Source: JBNNGK01 sp050268245
GTDB lineage: Bacteria > Pseudomonadota > Gammaproteobacteria > Enterobacterales > Enterobacteriaceae
DNA length: 64,000 nucleotides
Direction of reading: 5' to 3'
Assembly: GCF_050268245.1 (NCBI RefSeq)
Contig: NZ_JBNNGK010000003.1
Coordinates: 124,001 to 188,000, forward strand
Below are positions 52,804-61,269 of this stretch, piece after piece. The position numbers were made by a program, and so were the translations under genes. Every line of letters begins with the position of its first letter. Within the stretch, counting starts at the first letter, position 1. The notes beneath the pieces are model-generated. The model ran no database searches, was not told the origin of the DNA, and saw only the letters and a list, made by a program, of their open reading frames with translations.

Positions 52804-53523
52804 GTGGTCACCACATTTTTGGCGGCGAACCTGCCGCAGCAAGGAAAACGCGCGCTGGCTGCGATGCTGATGCTCACCCTCGGCGGCTGTGCCTATATTC
52901 CCCATAAACCGTTGGTTGAAGGCACCACCTCCGCCCAGCCTGCGCCCGCGAGCGCACCGATGCCGAATGGCGCGATTTTTCAAACGGTGCAACCGATGAA
53001 TTACGGCTATCAGCCGCTGTTTGAAGATCGCCGTCCGCGCAACATCGGTGACACCTTGACCATCGTGCTGCAAGAAAACGTCAGTGCCAGCAAAAGTTCA
53101 TCTGCCAACGCCAGCCGTAACGGTAGCAGCAAGTTTGGCGTGGCAACCGCACCGCGCTACCTCGATGGCCTGTTCGGTAACGCGCGCGCTGATATGGAAA
53201 TGTCCGGTGACAGCAGCTTTGGTGGCAAAGGCGGGGCGAATGCCAATAACACCTTCAACGGCACCATTACCGTTACCGTCAATCAGCTATTGGCTAACGG
53301 TAACCTGCATGTCGTCGGGGAAAAACAAATCGCCATTAACCAAGGCACCGAATTTATCCGCTTCTCGGGCGTAGTGAACCCGCGCACCATCAGCGGCAAT
53401 AACTCGGTGACCTCAACCCAAGTGGCAGACGCACGTATTGAATATGTCGGCAACGGCTACATCAATGAAGCGCAGACCATGGGTTGGTTACAACGCTTTT
53501 TCTTAAATATCTCACCGTTCTAA
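52804..53523 (+). CDS. flgH: Flagellar L-ring lipoprotein FlgH
   Basis: FlgH is the outer-membrane L-ring. The 239-residue precursor starts with GTG (52804), eight bases after AAGG. It has a lipoprotein signal with the lipobox LGGC at about residue 28, followed by NYGYQPLFEDRRPRNIGDTL and the conserved FSGVVNPRTISGNN. The C-terminus QRFFLNISPF is typical. It lies 10 nt before flgI. Confidence 0.95.
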   Translation: MVTTFLAANLPQQGKRALAAMLMLTLGGCAYIPHKPLVEGTTSAQPAPASAPMPNGAIFQTVQPMNYGYQPLFEDRRPRNIGDTLTIVLQENVSASKSSSANASRNGSSKFGVATAPRYLDGLFGNARADMEMSGDSSFGGKGGANANNTFNGTITVTVNQLLANGNLHVVGEKQIAINQGTEFIRFSGVVNPRTISGNNSVTSTQVADARIEYVGNGYINEAQTMGWLQRFFLNISPF

Positions 53524-53533
53524 GGATTGACTG

Positions 53534-54634
53534 ATGCTGAAAACTTTACTGATTGCGCTGGCGATGACGGCAGTCAGCTTGCCGGCGGCGGCGGAACGCA
53601 TCCGCGACCTGGTGACGGTGCAAGGGGTGCGTGATAACGCGCTGATCGGCTACGGGCTGGTGGTGGGGTTGGACGGTTCCGGCGATCAGACCATGCAAAC
53701 GCCATTCACCACCCAGAGCCTGAGCAATATGCTGTCGCAACTGGGGATCACCGTACCGCCGGGCACCAACATGCAGTTAAAAAATGTGGCTGCGGTGATG
53801 GTGACCGCCAAACTGCCGCCGTTCGCGCGCGCCGGGCAGAATATTGATGTGGTGGTGTCGTCAATGGGCAACGCCAAAAGCCTGCGCGGCGGTACGCTGT
53901 TAATGACACCGCTGAAAGGGGTGGATAACCAAGTGTATGCGCTGGCGCAAGGTAATGTGCTGGTCGGCGGCGCCGGTGCGGCGGCGGGGGGCAGTAGTGT
54001 GCAGGTCAATCAACTGAACGGTGGACGTATCAGCAACGGGGCGGTGATCGAGCGTGAATTGCCCACCACCTTTGGTCAAGGCAATGAGATCAACCTGCAA
54101 CTGAATGATGACGATTTCACGCTGGCGCAAAAGATCAGTGATGCCATCAACCGCCAGCGCGGGTCGGGCACCGCGACGCCGCTTGATGCGCGCACCATCA
54201 ATGTGTTGGTGCCCGCGGGCAACAGTTCCCAGGTACGTTTTCTGGCTGAGATTCAAAATATCAACGTCAACGTGGGCGTGATGGATGCCAAGGTGATCAT
54301 TAATTCGCGGACCGGATCGGTGGTCATGAACCGTAATGTGGTGCTGGATTCTTGTGCGGTAGCGCAAGGTAATCTATCGGTGGTGGTCGATCGCCAAAAT
54401 ACCGTCAGTCAGCCTGATACGCCGTTCGGCGGCGGGCAGACGGTAGTGACGCCTAACACACAGATTTCGTTGCAACAGCAGGGCGGTTCGCTGCAAAAAG
54501 TGAATGCCAGTGCCAATCTGAACAATGTGATCCGCGCATTGAACGCGCTGGGTGCGACACCGAACGATCTGATGTCGATTCTGCAGGCCATGCAGAGTGC
54601 CGGGTGCTTGCGCGCCAAGTTGGAAATTATCTGA
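53534..54634 (+). CDS. flgI: Flagellar P-ring protein FlgI
   Basis: FlgI forms the periplasmic P-ring. The 366-residue precursor has a signal peptide (LIALAMTAVSLPAAA) and the family text VRDNALIGYGLVVGLDGSGD and SGNPQGAALVQ-equivalent regions. It ends in SAGCLRAKLEII, as in E. coli. Its stop overlaps the flgJ start (TGATG). Its chaperone FlgA is encoded 5 kb upstream on the other strand. Confidence 0.95.
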   Translation: MLKTLLIALAMTAVSLPAAAERIRDLVTVQGVRDNALIGYGLVVGLDGSGDQTMQTPFTTQSLSNMLSQLGITVPPGTNMQLKNVAAVMVTAKLPPFARAGQNIDVVVSSMGNAKSLRGGTLLMTPLKGVDNQVYALAQGNVLVGGAGAAAGGSSVQVNQLNGGRISNGAVIERELPTTFGQGNEINLQLNDDDFTLAQKISDAINRQRGSGTATPLDARTINVLVPAGNSSQVRFLAEIQNINVNVGVMDAKVIINSRTGSVVMNRNVVLDSCAVAQGNLSVVVDRQNTVSQPDTPFGGGQTVVTPNTQISLQQQGGSLQKVNASANLNNVIRALNALGATPNDLMSILQAMQSAGCLRAKLEII

Positions 54635-55602
54635 TGAACCGCGATGTGATGAGTTTATCCGGCGCGGCGTATGACGCTCAGGCGCTGAACGGGCTGAAAA
54701 CGGCCGCGGCGGCCGATCCGCACGGCAATGTGAAACAGGTGGCGCAGCAGGTGGAAGGGATGTTCGTACAGATGATGCTGAAAAGCATGCGTGCTGCCCT
54801 GCCGCAGGGGGGGGCATTCAGCAGCGATCAGACCCGCTTATACACCTCGCTGTACGATCAGCAAATCGCCCAGCAGATGTCGCAGAAAGGGTTAGGTTTG
54901 GCCGACATGATGGTCAAGCAATTGAGCCATACGGTGGCCAGACCCAGTGAAACGGCTGGCACCGTGCCGATGGCGTTGGAGGACTTTTCGCCTACCGCGT
55001 TGACGTTCAATAAGGACAGATTGCCAGCGTTGGCGAATCAGGCGTTAGAGCAGAGGGTACGACGTGCGATGCCACAACCGCCGCCTACGTCGTTGCCGTT
55101 GAATAACGGTAACTTTGTGGCCCGTTTGTCGATGCCAACGCGGCTCGCCAGCCAACAAAGTGGCATTCCTCATCAGCTTATTATGGCGCAGGCGGCACTG
55201 GAGTCGGGTTGGGGGCAGCGCGAGATCCCGACTGCCGAAGGTGCCCCGAGTTATAACCTGTTTGGCATTAAGGCGGGCAGCAACTGGAATGGCCCGGTGA
55301 CGGAAATCACCACCACCGAGTTCGAACAGGGCGCGGCGAAGAAAATCAAAGCGCGTTTTCGGGTGTATGGTTCTTATGTGGAGGCGATCGCGGATTACGT
55401 CAAATTACTGACCAATAACCCGCGTTATGCCAACGTGGCCAGCGCCCGCAGCCCAGAGCAGGCCGCGCATGCGTTGCAACAGGCAGGTTATGCCACCGAT
55501 CCACAGTATGCCAAGAAACTGATCGGTGTGATCCAACAAATCAAAAATGCGGGTGAGCAGCTAGCAAAAGCCTATACCCACGATTTGAAAGACTTATTCT
55601 GA
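54634..55602 (+). CDS. flgJ: Peptidoglycan hydrolase / rod assembly protein FlgJ
   Basis: FlgJ caps the rod and cuts peptidoglycan so that the rod can pass. The 322-residue protein has an N-terminal rod-binding domain (QVEGMFVQMMLKSMRAAL) and a C-terminal glucosaminidase domain with the catalytic Glu in AQAALESGWGQREI and the SYNLFGIKAGSNW segment. The ATG at 54634 overlaps the flgI stop by 1 nt. It ends the operon; the repeat array follows. Confidence 0.95.
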   Translation: MNRDVMSLSGAAYDAQALNGLKTAAAADPHGNVKQVAQQVEGMFVQMMLKSMRAALPQGGAFSSDQTRLYTSLYDQQIAQQMSQKGLGLADMMVKQLSHTVARPSETAGTVPMALEDFSPTALTFNKDRLPALANQALEQRVRRAMPQPPPTSLPLNNGNFVARLSMPTRLASQQSGIPHQLIMAQAALESGWGQREIPTAEGAPSYNLFGIKAGSNWNGPVTEITTTEFEQGAAKKIKARFRVYGSYVEAIADYVKLLTNNPRYANVASARSPEQAAHALQQAGYATDPQYAKKLIGVIQQIKNAGEQLAKAYTHDLKDLF

Positions 55603-55629
55603 TACCTCGCGGGCACGACAGGGTGATGT

Positions 55630-56263
55630 TCATCGGTCGGGCTATGCCGCGCCCGATGCTGTCAGGCAGGGAGATACCCGTAGTGGCCGGGCACGCCCGG
55701 CCTTCGGTACGCCCAGCCAGAATGATATCCACCGGGCGCGGCGTGCCACGCCCCTACGCTGTCAGGCAGGGAGATACCCTGTAGTGGCCGGTCACGCCCG
55801 GCCTTCGGCATGCCCAGCTTGGGGCACGGCCGATCAGAATGATATCCACCGGGCGCGGCATGCCACGCCCCTACGGAATCAGGCAAGGTGATACCCCGTA
55901 GTGGCCGGGCATGCCCGGCCTTCGGTACGCCCGGCCTTCGGTACGCCCAGCCAGAATGATATCCACCGGGCGCGGCGTGCCACGCCCCTACGGAATCAGG
56001 CAAGGTGATACCCCGTAGTGGCCGGGCACGCCCGGCCTTCGGTACGCCCAGCCAGAATGATATCCACCGGGCGCGGCATGCCACGCCCCTACGGAATCAG
56101 GCAAGGTGATACCCCGGTAGTGGCCGGGCACGCCCGGCCTTCGGCACGCCCAGCCAGAATGATATCCACCGGGCGCGGCGTGCCACGCCCCTACGGAATC
56201 AGGCAAGGTGATAACCCGTAGTGGCCGGGCACGCCCGGCCTTCGGCATGCCACGCCCTGCGAT
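55630..56263. repeat. BIME-like array between flgJ and flgK
   Basis: Five full units, marked by GATATCCACC at 55724, 55841, 55958, 56059 and 56161 (117, 117, 101 and 102 bp apart), plus partial copies at both ends. Each has two palindromic modules: GGCCGGGCACGCCCGGCC, and GGGCGCGG-CGTG-CCACGCCC followed by CTACGG. The long frames on the minus strand are repeat translations, not genes. Confidence 0.9.
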
Positions 56264-56329
56264 GCCGGACTGGTGTGGTGCGGTCGAACACCCTGCGGCC
56301 ATAACGAATAACCCGAAATCAATTTTCCC

Positions 56330-56356
56330 TCAAGTTTTGTGCTTTTGGGTCGATAA
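56330..56356 (+). promoter_or_regulatory. Sigma28 (FliA) promoter of flgKL
   Basis: TCAAGTTT-N11-GTCGATAA fits the FliA consensus with two mismatches and correct spacing, about 80 bp before flgK. This matches the class III regulation of flgKL in enterobacteria. Confidence 0.82.
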
Positions 56357-56435
56357 CCCAGTCAGGCTGAGCGGAGATGTTCAGCAGAATGATGAAACTC
56401 TGTGGGCCACCGGCACCGCAGCACAAGGAACCTCT

Positions 56436-58085
56436 ATGTCCAATAGTTTAATCAATACCGCGATGAGTGGTCTGAATGCGGCGCAGGTGGCACTCAGCAC
56501 CGTCAGTAACAATATCTCCAATTACAACGTTGCCGGTTACAACCGTCAAACGGCGATCCTGGCGCAAAATGGCGGCATGGGCACGATGTCTGGTTTTATC
56601 GGTAATGGTGTCACCGTAACTAGCGTTAACCGCGAATATAATCAATTCATTACCAATCAATTACGCGGCGCACAAAGTCAGGCTGGCGCGCACAATGCTT
56701 ATTATGAAAAAGTGTCGCAAATCGACAATCTATTGGCGGATAAAACCAATACCTTGTCGACCAGCATGCAAGATTTTTTCAGCAACCTGCAAAATCTGGT
56801 CAGTAACGCCGGGGATGACGCCTCACGTAACACCGTGTTGGGTAAAGCTAACGGCTTAGTGAACCAGTTTAACAACACCGATAAATATCTGCGCGATATG
56901 GAAAGTGGTGTGAACCAGCAGTTGAGCGACAGTGCGGTACAAATCAATAACTACAGCCAGCAAATCGCCAAACTGAACGACGATATTACCCGCCTGCGTG
57001 GCAGCGGGGGAGGCGAACCTAATGCCTTATTAGATCAGCGCGATCAATTAGTTACAGAGCTCAATCAGATTGTCGGCGTACAGGTGACACAGCAAGACGG
57101 TGATGCTTACACCGTCTCTTTTGCCAACGGTTTGACGCTGGTGCAGGGCAACAATGCGTATCAGGTGGAGGCCGTACCGTCCAGCCAAGATCCGTCGCGT
57201 CTTACCTTGGGCTATAACCGTGGCAACGGTGCCAGTGAAATCCCGGAAGGGCAAATCACCAGCGGCAGCGTCAGCGGTGTATTGAAATTCCGCAGCGAAT
57301 CACTGGACAGCGCACGTAACCAGTTGGGTCAGATCGCTTTGGCAATTGCGGATAATTTCAACCAACAGCACCGTGACGGGTTTGACATTAACGGTGAGGC
57401 GGGCGGCGATTTCTTCAGCTTTAGCGGTGGGCGAGTGGTCGATAACACCCGCAACACCGGCGATGCCACCTTGAGCGTTTCCTACACCGATACCGGCAAA
57501 GTGAAAGCCAGCGATTACCGGGTGGAGTTTGACGGCAGCAACTGGCAGGTCACCCGCCTGTCGGATAACACCAAAGTCACGGCGACGGCGGGTACGGATG
57601 CCGCAGGTAAACCTACGCTGGAGTTTGAGGGCTTGCAGGTCAGCATTGACGGCAACGCACAAAAAAATGACAGCTTCACGGTCAAGCCGGTCAGCGACGT
57701 TGCGGGTAGCTTGAAGGTTGCGATCTCAGACGCAGGGAAAATTGCCGCCGCCGGCAGTGAAGATGGCGGGCGTGGTGATAACGACAACGCGAAAAAATTG
57801 CTCGATCTACAAACCCAAAAACTGGTCGACGGCAAAGCAACCTTGACCGGCGCGTATGCCAGCCTGGTCAGTAATGTTGGCAATCAGACCGCTACCGCGA
57901 AAGGCAACAGCACCGCGCAGAATAATATCGTTAAACAGCTGACCGTTCAGCAGCAGTCGATTTCTGGCGTTAATCTGGATGAAGAATACGGTGAACTGCT
58001 GCGTTTTCAGCAGTATTACATGGCCAATGCACAGGTTATTCAGACTGCCAGTTCGCTGTTCGACGCGATACTGTCCATCCGCTGA
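56436..58085 (+). CDS. flgK: Hook-filament junction protein FlgK
   Basis: FlgK is the first hook-associated protein. The ATG at 56436 has an AAGGAA site and gives a 549-residue protein starting MSNSLINTAMSGLNAAQVAL with SNNISNYNVAGYNRQTAIL, the standard FlgK N-terminus; the frame upstream is repeat-derived. The C-terminus has SGVNLDEEYGELLRFQQYYM and SLFDAILSIR, as in the family. Its chaperone FlgN is encoded at 46468-46902. Confidence 0.95.
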   Translation: MSNSLINTAMSGLNAAQVALSTVSNNISNYNVAGYNRQTAILAQNGGMGTMSGFIGNGVTVTSVNREYNQFITNQLRGAQSQAGAHNAYYEKVSQIDNLLADKTNTLSTSMQDFFSNLQNLVSNAGDDASRNTVLGKANGLVNQFNNTDKYLRDMESGVNQQLSDSAVQINNYSQQIAKLNDDITRLRGSGGGEPNALLDQRDQLVTELNQIVGVQVTQQDGDAYTVSFANGLTLVQGNNAYQVEAVPSSQDPSRLTLGYNRGNGASEIPEGQITSGSVSGVLKFRSESLDSARNQLGQIALAIADNFNQQHRDGFDINGEAGGDFFSFSGGRVVDNTRNTGDATLSVSYTDTGKVKASDYRVEFDGSNWQVTRLSDNTKVTATAGTDAAGKPTLEFEGLQVSIDGNAQKNDSFTVKPVSDVAGSLKVAISDAGKIAAAGSEDGGRGDNDNAKKLLDLQTQKLVDGKATLTGAYASLVSNVGNQTATAKGNSTAQNNIVKQLTVQQQSISGVNLDEEYGELLRFQQYYMANAQVIQTASSLFDAILSIR

Positions 58086-58105
58086 GACGATAAGGAGCCC
58101 ACACC

Positions 58106-59071
58106 ATGCGTATGAGCACCAGCATGATGTACCAACAAAATATGAACGGCCTTACTGATAATCAGTCGTTGTGGATGAAATCGGCACAACAGCTATCCAG
58201 CGGGAAAAAAGTGCTGACCCCGTCGGACGATCCGTTAGCGGCTTCGCAGGCGATTATGGTTTCACAGGCGCAGGCGGAAAACAGTCAATATGCGTTGGCG
58301 CGTACCTTTGCCCGCCAGAGCGTCTCGATGGAAGAAACTGTGTTATCTAACGTCACCAGCGGCATCAAGGATATGAAAGCCCTGATCGTTAATGCCGGTG
58401 ACGGCACGCTGAGTGATAACGACCGCGAATCGTTGGCGACCCAGTTACAAGGCATGAAAGATCAATTGCTGAGTCAGGCTAATAGCACCGACGGTAATGG
58501 TCGTTATATGTTTGCCGGTTTTAAAAACGATCGGCCGCCGTTTGAACAACAAGCCGACGGTTCGGTGAGTTATCAGGGCGGTTCGCAGCCGATTGAGCAG
58601 AAGGTCGACTCAAACCGTACCATGACCGTCGGCCATACCGGTGATGCGATCTTTATGTCGCTGACCAGCAATCCGAAACCCGAGCCAGACGGCAGCACCC
58701 CGGTTGCCAACGTGTTCGACAGCATTGATATGGCGTTGGATGCGTTGAAAACGCCATTACAGGGGGCCGATGATGCCACGCGCGAACAGGTAACGGCAGC
58801 GTTAGATAAAGCGAATCGAGGTTTGGATAACTCATACAATAACGTGTTGAGCGTGCGTGCAGAGTTAGGCACCCAGTTGCAGGAAATGGACACGCTAGAT
58901 GCCATTGGCAAAGACCGTGATATGACCAATCAGGCGCAGTTGAGCGCATTGGTGGACGTTGACGTGGTTGAGGCGATTTCATCTTACTTTATGCAACAGG
59001 CGGCGCTGCAGGCGTCTTACAAAACTTTTAGCGATATGCAGGGGATGTCGCTGTTTCAAATGAATCGTTAA
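58106..59071 (+). CDS. flgL: Hook-filament junction protein FlgL
   Basis: FlgL is the second hook-associated protein, between FlgK and the filament. The 321-residue product has the flagellin-like N-terminus STSMMYQQNMNGLTDNQSLW and SAQQLSSGKKVLTPSDDPLA. Its C-terminal helix has ALVDVDVVEAISSYFMQQAA. It lies 20 nt after flgK, and a strong hairpin follows. Confidence 0.95.
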   Translation: MRMSTSMMYQQNMNGLTDNQSLWMKSAQQLSSGKKVLTPSDDPLAASQAIMVSQAQAENSQYALARTFARQSVSMEETVLSNVTSGIKDMKALIVNAGDGTLSDNDRESLATQLQGMKDQLLSQANSTDGNGRYMFAGFKNDRPPFEQQADGSVSYQGGSQPIEQKVDSNRTMTVGHTGDAIFMSLTSNPKPEPDGSTPVANVFDSIDMALDALKTPLQGADDATREQVTAALDKANRGLDNSYNNVLSVRAELGTQLQEMDTLDAIGKDRDMTNQAQLSALVDVDVVEAISSYFMQQAALQASYKTFSDMQGMSLFQMNR

Positions 59072-59083
59072 TCGATGTTCTAT

Positions 59084-59115
59084 CCTGTCGTGCCAGCACG
59101 ACAGGCTCCTTTTGG
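59084..59115 (+). terminator. Terminator after flgL
   Basis: CCTGTCGTG-CCAG-CACGACAGG is a perfect 9-bp stem followed by CTCCTTTT, 13 nt after the flgL stop. Confidence 0.8.
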
Positions 59116-59184
59116 TGTACTGAGAGGACGCTGTCGGCGAGCCAGCCGTACAGGGAATGCTCTAACCGGGTACACTCTTTGGCT

Positions 59185-59228
59185 CGTCACTCTTTCTTCC
59201 ACTAAGGTTTTGAGTGACGGGCATTTTT
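59185..59228 (+). terminator. Second terminator-like hairpin downstream of flgL
   Basis: CGTCACTC (59185-59192) and GAGTGACG (59212-59219) form a perfect 8-bp stem followed by GGCATTTTTT. It gives a backup stop before the repeat array and cassette. Confidence 0.6.
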
Positions 59229-59274
59229 TATATCCCCAATAAATGATTCTGGCTTACCCGATACGGCTAAGCAT

Positions 59275-59695
59275 GATGCCCACCGGGCGCGGCGTGCCAT
59301 GCCCCTACGGTGTCAGGTAAGGTGATAACCTGTTGCGGCCGGGCAGGGTGTTAATCCGTAATGGCCGCGCATGCCCGGCCAGAATGATGCCCACCGGGCG
59401 CGGCGTGCCACGCCCCTACGGAGTCAGGCAGGTGATAACCTATTGCGGCCGGGCGGGGTGTTCCCCGTAGTGGCCGCGCATGCCCGGCCAGAATGATGCC
59501 CATCGGGCGCGGCGTGCCACGCCCCTACGGTGTCAGGCAAGGTGATAACCTGATGCGGCCGGGCATGCCCGGCCAGAATGATGCCCATTGGGCGCGGCGT
59601 GCCACGCCCCTACGGCGTTAGGCAAGGTGATAACCTGTTGCGGCTGGGCAAGGTGTTAATCCGTAGTGGCCGGGCATGCCCGGCCTGGGTGGCGC
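59275..59695. repeat. BIME-like array downstream of flgL
   Basis: Units marked by GATGCCCA at 59275, 59386, 59495 and 59580 (111, 109 and 85 bp apart) with a final partial copy. They share GGGCGCGG-CGTG-CCACGCCC, CTACGG and GTAGTGGCC modules with the array at 55630-56263, so flgKL is flanked by arrays of one family. No gene fits in 59072-59921. Confidence 0.88.
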
Positions 59696-59710
59696 ACATG
59701 CCCGCCTATT

Positions 59711-59753
59711 CGTCTACTAAACATCCCCACAAAACCCTTATGTTTAGTAAACA
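59711..59753. promoter_or_regulatory. Candidate operator pair upstream of the lacI-type gene
   Basis: TGTTTA-G-TAAACA (59741-59753) is a perfect 13-bp palindrome. CGTCTA-C-TAAACA (59711-59723), 30 bp away, is a weaker match. Together they form a larger inverted repeat (TACTAAACAT/ATGTTTAGTA). They could serve the nearby LacI-family regulator. Binding is inferred. Confidence 0.4.
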
Positions 59754-59921
59754 CAGCAACCCCGGCTTGATGATTTTCACAAAACCGCCATTAGGCTGGT
59801 CTGGTGATGTCGCAGAAGCTTGCTTACCCCCATTTTCCCTTATAAATTGCTCGATATTGACACGGTCGAACGGCATAAAAAGGTCGCGCGGTGATTCATC
59901 GGCAACATGAGGATGAGTAAC

Positions 59922-60986
59922 ATGGCAAATATTCGCGACGTTGCGCAATTAGCGGGGGTCTCGATTAGCAGCGTTTCGAATGTGCTGAATAATCGAATTC
60001 ATCAGATGAGCAATGACACCCGAATTCGTATCGAGCAGGCCATACGCGAACTCAATTATCATCCTGTTCGTGCAAACCGGACCTCAGAAAAAACAAAATC
60101 GGAAAGAGAGCGCATCATTGGGCTATTGGTGCCATCTATTGTTAATCCGAGTTTTGCGGCTCTGGCTAATGAGGTGGAGCTATCTGCCAAGCAATACCGC
60201 TATCGCGTGTTGCTGAGTTCCACCCATCGTCAAGACGATGAAGAACGTGCATTCATTGCCGATATGTTCTCGCATGACGTTCGCGGCATTATCGTGGCAG
60301 CCAGCGATGTGAGAAAGACCCATTTTGTGGCGGCGGCAGAACGCGGCATGATGATCGTCAGTTACGACAATCGGTTGTCAGAACGGATTAACGCAGAAGC
60401 GGCGTTGTTCGACAGTGTGTCGATGGATAACGTCGAAGCGGGCAGGCTGGCCGCACAACATCTGGTTGATCGCGGTTGTCAGCATATTGTCTTTGTTACT
60501 GAGTCATCCTTGACGCTAAGCCGCAGCCATAAAATTGACGGCTTTCTTACGGTACTTAGGAACCATCGGTTGTTAGGGCGGCAACCGATCATCGAAGGTC
60601 AGGCCAGCAGTGAGTATGGTGATAGCGAAATGATTGAACTTGGGCTGGCGCTGGCCACGACAGTGCTGGCGATGACTCCGCGCCCTGATGGCATCGTGGC
60701 GATCAATGATGCGCTTGGCATGGGGTTACTGCTTGGGTTGCGTACCGCAGGTGTTGATGTGCCTAAAGATGTGTCCGTTGTTGGTATCGATAATATCTCG
60801 ATGGGGGCGCTGGCCAGGCCGAGTCTGACGTCGGTTATGCCGCCATTGGCAGAAATGGCACAACTGATGGTCGAGCGCCTGATTAAACGGATGGATGATG
60901 CCACGTTAAAACCTGAAGAGTATCTCTTTCCGCCGTCGTTAGTATGTCGCCAGTCGGTCAGGGCGGAGCATATCGAGCAAGAGTGA
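59922..60986 (+). CDS. LacI/GalR-family transcriptional regulator
   Basis: The 354-residue protein has the LacI helix-turn-helix and hinge (MANIRDVAQLAGVSISSVSN, then YHPVRANR) and a periplasmic-binding-protein-like sugar-binding core with IIGLLVPSIVNPSFAAL and VVGIDNISMGALARPSLTSV. The ATG at 59922 has an AGGA site; an upstream ATG at 59907 is less likely. It probably represses the MFS-SDR-RbsD-like genes that follow. The inducer is unknown, perhaps a sugar or sugar acid. Confidence 0.85.
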   Translation: MANIRDVAQLAGVSISSVSNVLNNRIHQMSNDTRIRIEQAIRELNYHPVRANRTSEKTKSERERIIGLLVPSIVNPSFAALANEVELSAKQYRYRVLLSSTHRQDDEERAFIADMFSHDVRGIIVAASDVRKTHFVAAAERGMMIVSYDNRLSERINAEAALFDSVSMDNVEAGRLAAQHLVDRGCQHIVFVTESSLTLSRSHKIDGFLTVLRNHRLLGRQPIIEGQASSEYGDSEMIELGLALATTVLAMTPRPDGIVAINDALGMGLLLGLRTAGVDVPKDVSVVGIDNISMGALARPSLTSVMPPLAEMAQLMVERLIKRMDDATLKPEEYLFPPSLVCRQSVRAEHIEQE

Positions 60987-61269
60987 TAGTGAATCCTCCG
61001 TGCGGTGTTACCGTGCCAGCGCGCAAAGGAATCTCTGAATAATAACAAACCACAGTACTGTTTTAACCGGCTTAATAGGTTGTAGCGCAGGATATTCATT
61101 ACGTCATTCGTATTGATAAAATACGATGAATTAATCCTGCCATCGATTAATAGATAATAATAGTTTCAAGTTCCGATCTTTAGTTGATTAACCAACATCC
61201 CTGATGTCTGGGCGGGCTATCACGTTTTTTTGTGGCCTGATATTATTAATGATAATTAAGTGGTCAATA

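Noticed and set aside
55662..56302. Two overlapping long minus-strand reading frames (140 and 104 codons) between flgJ and flgK
   Set aside because: They are translations of the tandem palindromic repeats, with the same short peptide pattern recurring in each unit and no independent coding support.
56208..56435. N-terminal extension of flgK by 76 codons
   Set aside because: The extension comes from the repeat array and the region upstream of, and including, the sigma28 promoter; the ATG at 56436 has a proper ribosome site and the normal FlgK N-terminus.
61108..61126. TCGTATT-GATAA-AATACGA inverted repeat before the MFS gene
   Set aside because: It could be an operator or a weak terminator; there is no second copy or T tract to decide, and it does not match the candidate operators upstream of the lacI-type gene.
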